64,000 bases of DNA from Symbiodinium natans (taxonomy: Eukaryota > Sar > Dinophyceae > Suessiales > Symbiodiniaceae). The notes under the pieces are model-generated. The model had not been told where the DNA came from. It worked only from the letters and a program-made list of their open reading frames with translations, and did not search any database. Below, piece by piece: positions 55,634-64,000 of this stretch. Position 1 is the first letter of the stretch; every line of letters starts with the position of its first letter. The DNA is taken from contig CAJNDS010000277.1 in NCBI GenBank assembly GCA_905221605.1, positions 115,523-179,522 on the forward strand. The letters run 5' to 3'. Made by a program: the position numbers and the translations under genes.

Positions 55634-55670
55634 AATTGGTGCTTTTGGGCGTAGAAGTCGCTTGCACCGA
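55634..55670 (+). repeat. Dispersed stem-loop motif, copy 1
   Basis: AATTGGTGCTTTTGGGCGTA continues to AGAAGTCGCTTGCACCGA. GGTGC and GCACC can pair around a 21-nt loop, extended by a few A-T pairs. Four relatives occur in the same AT-rich block. Confidence 0.7.
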
Positions 55671-56160
55671 TGATTGATTGGATATTTGAAATAATATTGG
55701 AATCTTATTCTATATTAATATCTTTTTTTAATGAACCATTGAAAATTTCTTATTGAAAAAATTGAAACTTCAATATTCATTCATTTCTGATCTTTTATGG
55801 GAATTTGGAATGCTTCAAAATTCAAGATCCAAAATCGAATCTACTGAATTCATTATTGATTATCATCTCCAATTTTGCGAAGATGAATTAATATTGATTA
55901 GGAATTCTTGAAATTTTCGAAATAGAGATTCTCGAATTGCTATTTAATTATCAAGAATTATCAAGAAATTCTTCTCTCAAGATCTCAAAAAATCGAAGAA
56001 GAGAATAGAAAGATTAATAATTATTAGAGAATCAAAATCTGATCATTTTTTTATTATAGAAATAATATTAATATATATCATATTCTCAATCTATATTGAA
56101 AATAAGCTCATTTTTGAAATTATATATCCCTTGTTCCCAAGATCTCTTGCTCATCAGGGA

Positions 56161-56200
56161 CAAGAGACTTCTGCTTCCAAAAGCACCAATTAAGAAATGA
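56161..56200 (-). repeat. Dispersed stem-loop motif, copy 2
   Basis: The reverse complement reads TTCTTAATTGGTGCTTTTGG then AAGCAGAAGTCTCTTG, matching copies 1 and 3 at most positions. Confidence 0.7.
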
Positions 56201-56285
56201 AATGAAATCTGAATTTTTGATTCTTCTATTCTGAAATCGAGAGAATCCCATACTAGGGAAAAGAAAAACCACTCACGAAATCCCA

Positions 56286-57430
56286 CAGTGAAACAAGCCA
56301 CGCTTGGGCAATGCACCCGCCACCACCCCCTGAGGACCCAAATGGGAACATTGGAACATTTCTTTCGAGCCATGGGCCCCTTGTGGCGCTGACGCATCCT
56401 GGGCTGCCGCACGCGGCGATGCGCATGTGGTGCGTCCCCCTCTACCGCGGGATGGAGGGGTTTTGGTGCGTGGGCTTGTTGTTCTTGTGCTTGGGATTGG
56501 GCATGTGGTGTGGGTTGTACATTAGGCAATTGTTCCAGGGTCTCGGGTCCTCCTGGGGTCTAAGAAGAAAGAGCCGATGTCGTCTCGTGGCAGTGGCAGG
56601 GATCGTTGCGTTTCTTCTATACCGTTGTAGGAGCGGAGATCCTAATGGGATGGATGTTGTCTCAGGGGGCCTTGTTGGGAGCGGGTTGATTCATGGATTT
56701 TCAGCAGGGAAGATACGGGCTCGGCGTCGGCTTGGCTGGCAATCTGCAGCTGCACTCTTCTACTTGCTTCACCTTAGATCTTGTGCTGTCTCAGTTAGTG
56801 GTTGCCGACAATCGCTGACCTCCGATGGGGGGACGAGGCCAAACCAAGGCGGCCATCTGAGTTGGATGTTTCGGCAAGCCGGGTTGGGATTTTTACGATA
56901 GCTTATTTCAATATAGCGATCGGTATCGTCATATGTCGATTGTCTTATGTATGCGGTATGTTTCTCTTTCACTTCTTTAGAACTTTTGGAGAACGTATTC
57001 GAATTTTCAAATTCAATCATATTCCTCTTGATGGAAAAGGATTAGTGCCTCCTTTCTATTTTGGAATCATGTATTGGAGTTTGCTGCAACAAGGAGATGT
57101 GCTGCGGGGGAGCTTGCTCATTTGTGACACTTGGGCACTATGGAACCGATATCATTGTTCGCTTGTGCTCTGCCGACTCATATTAGCCGGAGGCGCTTGG
57201 ATATGTACTCATCATATGGGCGTCCTCGAAAGGTGCGTCGTTCTCAGCTTCGTGTGGTGGTTTCCTACGGATTCCTACGTATCCGAATGACGCAGGGTCA
57301 ACGATGGAGGTTGAGTTTGGAGAGGGCCATAGTCGTGGGACTAGGCGTAGTGCCGCCGAAGCCTTGGGTCATGTGGAGGCCTCTGGAACGCAGGAATTGG
57401 GTGAGGATTCGGTTTCAATCATATTGTAAG
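56286..57430. other. Region before the LINE, uncharacterised frames
   Basis: GC returns to about half. Two overlapping frames (56,311-56,901 and 56,802-57,290, both plus) are Cys/Leu/Trp-rich and resemble no known family. They may be the 5' region of the LINE or unrelated DNA. A stretch at 56,890-57,090 is again AT-rich. Confidence 0.4.
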
Positions 57431-60400
57431 AATTGATCGGGGAGGTCATCTCTCTTAGACAACTTTTGCTGGAGGAACAGGGCGCGGGGCGTGCCAAGGC
57501 GCCCCGTCAGCTTCTCTATTGTCCGGTAGATGGTTATTCTAGAAGCATCGGCGGAGGCGGGCCTGGATGGCGTAGCAATGACGCAGTTCGGGCCCACATT
57601 GATCTTCATCTTTCCGGGGAGTTAGAAGGACGACCATCTCAGCAATGGCTCCGGGATCGTAGGCTCGGTTGTTGTAGAGTCTGTGGGTTGACTACAAGTG
57701 TGCAACGTCACGAAGGGGTCCATTCTCGGTGCTGGCCCAAGCTCGTCACTACCAGTATAAGCGCAAGTGCCTCGTCAGAGGACCTCTCCCCACTCCCATC
57801 TTTGTAAGATATTTTCATCCAAGCAATCTTCACGAAGGAGGTCTATCCGAAGTCATTGGTTGCCATGGCGAGAGCAAACGAACCGATGGGACGCTTGGGC
57901 AATGGATTCAGATTCTCTTGAGAAGCAGGTTGCGTGTGTTGCTTGGCTTGAGCTACTCATATTTCCGAAGGTTGTGTTGCGTCAATTCGGAAGAGGTAAG
58001 CGACCCCGCCAATCTCTCCATTTCTCCCGCGCCCTTCTCATCCGTTGGAAATTAGGAGAAAGGGCTTCCCTTTGGTATGAAGCACTTCAAGCGAATCGAC
58101 GCGCTCAGCCTCAAACGACCTCCGCAGGCCCTAAGCCCGAACAGACACAAAGAGATATTGAACGTATGGTCATGTTGGGCCGTTCTGGTCAGGCTCTTCA
58201 ACGTCTTCTGTCCCCAGGACTCGCGCACGATACCCCAGCGGTACAGCTCAAATTGGCAAATAAGTTTCCCGATCCCTTGCAATCCCCTCGGCACCCTGCA
58301 CTCGCGCCAGCAACTCCCCCAGAACTCCCCGAAGAAGTGGTCGCCCAGGCGTTGCGTTCATTCGAACGTGGGAAGGGGCCCGGGCCGGATGGTCTCCGGG
58401 CTGACTTTCTTCGACTCTTACTTGAAAGCCCTAAAAGCGATACTTTCTTAGGGGTTCTTAGGGATTTTGTCCAGCTTCTCGTTGATGGATGTGCGCCGCT
58501 CGAGCTTCGTCCATGGATAGGGGGTGGTACTCTCGTGGGCATAGGCAAAAGGGATGGGCAGGGGCAGGCCATACCGCTTTCCCAAGATGCTCGTCCGATT
58601 GTGATGGGCACTACTTGGCGAAAGTTATGTTTCAAAACCACATTTCTCTTGGATAAGGCTCGGATTCAGGAGCGTCTTTCCCCCCAGCAATTCGCCGTGG
58701 GCGTGCGGTCCGGCGCCGAGGCCATGATCCATGCCACCAGGGCTTGGTTACGATCGAATTCCCATAGAAGAGACTATGTGTTGCTCCAAAGAGATGTCTC
58801 CAACGCCTTCAATAGTATGCATACTCACATGTTTTTGGACGAATGTTATCGTTTCGCCCACGCCTCTAGCAAATTTGCTGAGTTCTGCTACGGGGTGCCG
58901 AGCCACTTAATTTACCATGGTCGGTGTATGCAGTCGGCTAGGGGTCAACAGGGCTGTCCGCTCATGGGTCCGCTCTTCTGCCTTGCACGCAAGCGTATGT
59001 ACGAAGAGGCATGTGCTAATGTAAGGGCGGCTGCCGAATGCTTCGACCCTGAGTTTGCTGATGACGGCTTTTGCGGGGGCCCGATCTCGCTGGTGTGGGC
59101 GATCTTCGAACAGGAGCTAGCGCTCGCTGGGAAGTACGGCCTGCACTTCGATCTGAATAAGACAAAGTTGCATGTCCTTACTGGGGATGATTTCCAAGGA
59201 GACTTACGACCATTCATAGCACTGGGAATTAGTATCATCAAAGGAACCAATGTTCAGATGCTGCAGGTACCCCTGATTGGCTCAGATTCATTGTCCGATG
59301 AATGGAATCGGACGAAAGTCGGCGACCTCGAGCAAGCCCTTACCACCATTGAGACACTCCCTCACAAACATATCTCCCTCCATCTCATGAAGCAATGTTT
59401 GAGCTTTCCGAAATTGGCGTATTACGCGAGGACTATTCCGAGGCGTCATCTCGCGCCGGTTTTGGAGGCCCATAGTAGCCAAATTCGGGCTACGCTCCAA
59501 AGACTCGTCGCGCAAGAATTGACGGATAGTCAATGGCAGCAGGCTACATTGCCCACGAAATTCGGAGGTCTTGGGCTTAGTGTGGACGAACTTCGGATGA
59601 GCGGGGGCGTTGTTCACCGGAGTGACTTGGCTTTCCTGTATTCCATTCGACAGGTCTACGGCTCCATGAAAGATATTTTGAAAGCACTCACCCATGCCCA
59701 CTATGATCCGGCCGAGACCCATGCTCTGCAGAACCTCATCCCTTTTCTCCCGAATGTTTCCCCCACGCACGGTACGACTTGCCCCAATCACCGCGAATTG
59801 GTACAGGTAGCCATTCAGAAAAGCAGCGATTGTCTTGTACAAGGATCCTCTGCGAGCGACGCGCTTAGGATTCGAGCGTGTCAGCTTCTATGGGGTGATG
59901 GTTGGCTCGTCGGAACGCCTAGCAAGAGTTCAGATACTCTCCTCTCTAATATTGTAGTCCTCGACTCTCTCTCCTTGCGACTTGGATTGGAAACTCTGAC
60001 TTCTGGAGGGCAATGTCCGTTCTGTCATCAAGCCATGGATTCTTTGGGGCATCATTCTATGACATGCATGGCGGGAGGAGCTCGCACTCGCATGCACTAC
60101 ACCCTCCGCGACTCGATCTATGCGGTCGCGGAACGGGCTGGGATGCGGCCACGGCTTGAGGTTGCGGGTCTTTTGCCAAATGCCGAGGGTAGACGCCCGG
60201 CGGATATTCTCTGTGTTGCTACGCCTCTTCTCCAACAAAACTCATGGCGGAAGTATCCTCGTTTGGCCTTAGATATCGCTTTGGTATCTCTGTATGCGAC
60301 TTCTACTTTCAACTTGGCTGCATCGGGTTCGGGTGGGGCCGCCACGGCATATGCCGAGCGCAAGCGTCGGGATCGTAACACGGAGATGGCCTGCCAGGCT

Positions 60401-60654
60401 CAGAACCGGTTGTTTTTGAAACAACTGGTGGTTACGAGATGGGCGCGCGTGGACTCCTGAAGAGTATATGCCAGGAATGTGATCGAGCTACGAATTCTCC
60501 TTTGGGTACAACGAAACAAGATTTGAAAATTCGACTTTCGATTGACATTCAGAGGGGACTCTCTCACATCTTGCATAAATGTCCCGCTGCACAGGCGTCT
60601 ACGGATGTGGCCCAAGGGGCTGTTGGTCGTTTCCTACAGGAGAATATGTTGTGA
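57430..60654 (+). mobile_element. Non-LTR (LINE-type) retrotransposon, degenerate copy
   Basis: About 3.2 kb with one long gene: zinc fingers, reverse transcriptase, CCHC knuckle, then a restriction-like endonuclease domain. No LTR, integrase or RNase H was seen. The 5' and 3' limits are set by coding sequence; no poly-A tail or target duplication was recognised. Elements of this layout copy themselves by target-primed reverse transcription at nicks made by their own nuclease. Confidence 0.75.
57433..60654 (+). pseudogene. LINE polyprotein: zinc fingers, RT, CCHC, restriction-like nuclease
   Basis: The N-terminal frame (57,433-57,807) holds a CPVD...HIDLH finger at about 57,520-57,612 and a CRVCG...H...H finger at 57,669-57,735, then a stop at 57,805. 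After a frame change the main frame (57,767-60,460) carries the RT: GKGPGPDGLRADF (about 58,374), motif A QRDVSNAFNS with catalytic Asp (58,793), motif B GQQGCPLMGPLF (58,942-58,979) and motif C FADDGF (59,054-59,071). CPFC...GHHSMTC at 60,014-60,067 is the CCHC knuckle. RRPADI...LALDIALVS...ERKRRD (60,190-60,376) is a PD-(D/E)xK-type nuclease core. Near 60,405 the frame shifts again; the tail continues with EPVVFETTGG to 60,654. The stop and two shifts mark a dead copy. Confidence 0.8.
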
Positions 60655-61445
60655 GACTTGTGCTTCATTCCTTGAGCAGCTTTGTGATATTTGATACGCC
60701 AGGTTCGATGCCCCGCGCAGGTGGTACAAGGGAATGATCGTAGCGCCGCGGCGAGAACTCATTCGAGACATTGTCGAGTTGTCGACTTAGACGCCAAGGC
60801 GGCTATTCGTAATGTTCTGGGATGCATAAGCCTTCCCTTTGTATAGAGTTTCGTCCGGCGTGTGTGTGCGTGTTGGTTTTGGAATTTCGTTCTCCCGAGA
60901 TTCCTGGTGAATTGGGGGTGGCGGCGGGTTTTTCAATGCACGACTGGGAGTCTCGGGGTGACGAAATGATTTTATTGTTTGCATTTGTTCTGGACGACAT
61001 TTAATTCGTGCTTCTGGGAATACTAGATTCTCGCACGGAAATTCTAATCTTTGCATTCGTAATGAATTGGTGCTTTTGGGAGCACAAGTCTCTTGCACCG
61101 AAGATATGTTATTCTTCATGGAAGACGTCAATGGATCGGAGACACCAAAACAACGAAAGAGGGATTCTCCAAAAATGAAGAAAAGAGACTTCTGTTCTAA
61201 TCCATGAATTCAGAAACTAAATCAAGCTCACTCCTATCAAATGGGATATCAAGTATTCACTGGCAAGTTCAGTCGTAGATCAATGGACCATTCCATCCAT
61301 CTGCGCGGGGGAGTCCTGGTCATATCTCCGAATATATTTGGAGGAATTGGATGGAACGATCCCACGTGGATTGCGAGCCCTTGTTTCCGTCTCTAGCTCG
61401 CTGTAAGCAAATGTATCCGTGTTGCTGAAGAATGAAAGAGATGCG
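60655..61445. other. Spacer between two LINE copies
   Basis: No gene was recognised. It contains the third copy of the dispersed motif at about 61,065-61,101, and composition falls back to AT-rich towards its end. Confidence 0.55.
61065..61101 (+). repeat. Dispersed stem-loop motif, copy 3
   Basis: AATTGGTGCTTTTGGGAGCA continues to CAAGTCTCTTGCACCGAA. The GGTGC/GCACC stem of copy 1 is preserved while the loop differs, which favours a selected or recently copied hairpin. Confidence 0.7.
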
Positions 61446-62030
61446 CTATTTCAAGAGTTGACCCGTCGACCCCGGTTTACGCAGAAGATTGTCGTCGGCT
61501 GCCCGACAAAGTGATGTCAAAAGACGATTCCCTTCCGGCTCCAAACCTCCCGAATGTTCAAAGACCAATGGTTCAAATCCTACGCCCTGAACATGACATC
61601 TCTGAGCTGTCGCACGATCTCTACGCTTGTTCTCCGCCCGAGCTTTGGCAGCCGACAAACTTTCACGTCCCAGATCCGATGACCGAAAAGGAGAAACAAT
61701 CGAGATATCAAGGGCAAGCTTCGGCATCAGACCCCAAACAGATTGCCTACAAAGAGCAGTGGGGACAGTCAAGATATCGGCCGGGCGTTGAGCAGGCAAG
61801 TCAGGGAGAAGATGATTGGGTTCCAATTTGTACTGTAATTTCCCTCCCTGAAGAGTTCGATAAATTTCGTCCCGAATCATAATATGCAGGACCGTTTTTC
61901 CTCCAAGCATATGACAAGCGAGCGTGTGGTGCTCATCAACGCACAGAAATTTTCCGAATATCGCATTATCTGCAATTCTCCAGAGATTAGAGACATGCAT
62001 CCAGATTCCTTGAAATATTGGCAAGGCCAT
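61446..62030 (-). pseudogene. 5'-truncated LINE copy, nuclease domain only
   Basis: The minus-strand frame encodes VDEHHTLACHMLGG (end of the CCHC knuckle), IRDEIYRTLQ, AQRPADILTV, KLALDISIVSPF, then AENKRRDRATAQRC and GFEPLVFEHSGGLEPEGNRL. These line up in order with the C-terminal third of the LINE at 57.4-60.65 kb but are only moderately similar, so it is a different family member. The first CxxC of the knuckle lies in another frame with a stop. Truncation at the 5' end is typical of LINE insertion. Confidence 0.75.
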
Positions 62031-63630
62031 CTCGAATTATTTTTGAGAGGGGTAGTACGGAATCCGCATCATCGGTGGGATAGAGTTGGGGAGAATTTTC
62101 CAAGAATATCATGGTCCCAAGCTAAATGCATCATACCTTGAATAATGTGCGTGGGGGAAAAAGATCATATTCAAATTTTGATCTTTCAATTTTCGATCGA
62201 AACGATTATTATATCATAGAATTCTTCCATCCTTCATATATTATTCTATTATAATATTTCTTCATTTATCATTTTTATCTTCTCTATTGAATTATCTTTA
62301 TCAATTCTTTCTTCAATATCTTATTTCTATATCTTTATCATTTTCATAGGACTCGTCAATGAATCTACCACGAATATCGGATAAATCCCTCCATCAGGCG
62401 TCGATTGATGAACTCTGGCTATTTGCCAATTATAATTGAGGAAACCCAATATTGCTATGGATGATTTGCATCGTCTGCTCCGTGATTGGCTCAGACGCAG
62501 GATTGGACCTCATTATATCATATCCATTTGATATCAATTTATCTAGGGATGATTTTGGGAGGTCGTCTAGTATTCGATGGGAATATTGGAGGAGGATCCG
62601 ATTATTTCTATATCCATATGGGGACGCAAAGGGAACGTCCTTCATTCTTCAAAATGGGTGGCGAGAGATATCGTATATTTACACAATTCTATCCGGGACT
62701 TCTTCTATGATTATTATCTATGGATTCAGATACGATCATCATTGGAGGATCCCGGATTATTTCAAGATCGACACCATCCGATAGATATTCTGATCTGGAG
62801 AATCTCCATTCTGATTGTCTGCCTATCGGACGGCAATCTATCGGAGTCGATTATACTCCTTGCCTTGATAGGCGAATATCAAATATATTGGATGATGGGA
62901 ATTGGGGTGAGGCAGGTCAATTGCAGCCGTCTCTTATGAGGATCATAAGTGGAGATAATAGCAGACGGATCAATTGTGACGACAGGTTGGGATTCGGCCC
63001 CAGCCGATGGGGTGGGAGACGCAGGGAGGCAATAAGCCCGAAAATGGGTCTTCCTTCATCGGCTCGTTGCGGCGATGGGAATGGTTGAGGGGAAAATTTG
63101 ATATTGTCAAGGAGTGGTTGGTATACTAGTTGGTGGTCTTGTTGGCGTGTGCTGCAGGGGGGACATTGCGGCATCCCAGAATCGGGAATATCTCGGGGAC
63201 GAAGCCCCTGGCCGAGGTTGCAGCGGCGGCTACACTAGACTTGGAATAATGAAATATTTCTGTCTTGAGTTGACTTGTATCGCCCCTTCTGATCCAGATT
63301 CCTATTCTCGTCTCGAAAATCGGGATCTGGACCAGACGTATCGTTCTGCCCAATTCGGATCCCATATTTCTAATTCAGATATGAGGGAAAGGATTTGATC
63401 TGTCTCTTGGGGTATCACTCTTTGATATATAATTTTATGATACGTATATTCCAATATTGAGGTCAATAATGGGCAAGATCATATCTTTACATTTTGAACC
63501 ATCCTCATATTCCATAATAGAATTATTTTATATCGTCCTCAGGAATAATGGGAATCATAATTTCGAATTCATGTCCTAGAAACCTTTTTTGACATTTCCG
63601 AATAATATGATTTCTCAAAATGAATATCTT

Positions 63631-63668
63631 GATTTCTGCTTCCAAAATACCAATTAAGAAATAGAAAT
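63631..63668 (-). repeat. Dispersed stem-loop motif, copy 4
   Basis: The reverse complement reads ATTTCTTAATTGGTATTTTG then GAAGCAGAAATC. It aligns with copy 2 across its length with several substitutions. Confidence 0.6.
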
Positions 63669-63910
63669 ATGAAAAGCAGGGCCCGCCCTAAAACAAATTG
63701 AGATAGAATATAAATTTCGCGCCTCCAAGATGGCCCGTCGTATTTAAAAGCCCACCTCCGCCCCAATTATCCAGAAAGAGAATATATAAGAAATATGAAA
63801 AAATCAATTAAATCTTTTGCTTCCATTTCATTCAGAAATGAATCAAAAATATTTCAAATACGAAATTCTATAATGATCTTCGCAAGCATATATCGGATCC
63901 TTCGGGGCAG

Positions 63911-63948
63911 GAGATTTCTATTCCCAAAAATTGCAATTAGGAAACAGA
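63911..63948 (-). repeat. Dispersed stem-loop motif, copy 5
   Basis: The reverse complement reads TTTCCTAATTGCAATTTTTG then GGAATAGAAATCTC. It is the most diverged copy but keeps the same order of blocks. Confidence 0.5.
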
Positions 63949-64000
63949 ATGAGAAATCCAGGAATCAATCCAAAATGAATCACGATATAAATTTAACGCT

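Larger units (their letters stand above)
55040..56285. other. AT-rich block, left part
   Basis: Composition changes abruptly from balanced GC to about three-quarters A+T. The text is rich in GATATC-, TTGAATC- and AATTC-like words and contains no long frame. Two copies of the dispersed stem-loop motif lie here. Confidence 0.7.
62031..64000. other. AT-rich block, right part
   Basis: Mostly AT-rich DNA without a recognised gene. Frames at 62,452-62,939 and 62,720-63,088 (plus) overlap in different phases, are Ile/Ser/Asp/Arg-rich and reflect GAT/ATC-rich text, so they are not called. Two more copies of the dispersed motif are near the right end. Confidence 0.55.

Noticed and set aside
56802-57290. 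Possible organelle membrane protein (cytochrome or heme-lyase-like)
   Set aside because: Some hydrophobic words and a DGKGL motif suggested this, but no conserved heme or quinone motif follows and the frame is not sustained.
62452-63088. Overlapping Ile/Arg-rich frames in the AT-rich block
   Set aside because: Three phases are open over the same GAT/ATC-rich text, as expected from composition.
1-64000. CRISPR arrays, tRNA or rRNA genes
   Set aside because: No regularly spaced direct repeats with unique spacers and no cloverleaf or conserved rRNA segment were seen by eye.

Overview
The window reads as nuclear DNA of a dinoflagellate, most like a Symbiodiniaceae genome. Four things support this: a 19-nt match to the dinoflagellate trans-spliced leader at 19,791-19,809; plant-type TTTAGGG telomeric repeats at several internal sites; balanced-GC DNA with many microsatellites; and short, codon-clean exon fragments separated by long introns full of degenerate TTTAGGG-like sequence. 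No bacterial gene organisation is visible. Almost every host gene is seen only as isolated exons, so host coordinates are approximate and most products are not identified.

Layout. 1-30,600: host DNA with scattered plus-strand exons, including the end of a StAR-related lipid-transfer (START) domain at 16.4-16.6 kb, a possible Pumilio-like exon near 12.5 kb, a run of 84 G residues at 13.5 kb, and a spliced-leader relict at 19.8 kb. 30,609-37,530: a 6.9-kb inserted element with terminal inverted repeats (TIRs), flanked by TAA on both sides. Its AT-rich core carries genes of a virus of protists: an A32/FtsK-like DNA-packaging ATPase, a long fibre or spike protein ending in a peptidase S74 (endosialidase chaperone) domain, a GIY-YIG endonuclease, a small protein with an N-myristoylation signal, a zinc-ribbon protein and several small genes. 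Several of these genes are broken by frameshifts. The best reading is a decaying endogenous Polinton-like or virophage-like element, but no capsid, polymerase or integrase gene is visible. 37,560-54,760: more host exons. Some lie directly beyond the element and may belong to the same gene as exons before it. This part also holds an almost complete ankyrin-BTB gene at 41-42.1 kb and ends in 500 bp of degenerate telomere-like DNA at 53.8-54.3 kb.

55,040-64,000 is very different DNA: strongly AT-rich, with a short stem-loop motif dispersed in five copies. It holds a degenerate non-LTR retrotransposon (57.4-60.65 kb) encoding N-terminal zinc fingers, reverse transcriptase, a CCHC knuckle and a restriction-like endonuclease domain. 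A truncated relative lies on the opposite strand at 61.4-62.0 kb. The composition switch next to telomere-like repeats could be a real chromosomal boundary, a large insertion or an assembly join.

How the parts relate: the window records three kinds of invasion of a dinoflagellate chromosome, namely a viral element inserted into what looks like an intron, reverse-transcribed mRNA marked by the leader relict, and LINE-type elements in the AT-rich block. The viral element is the most unusual item.
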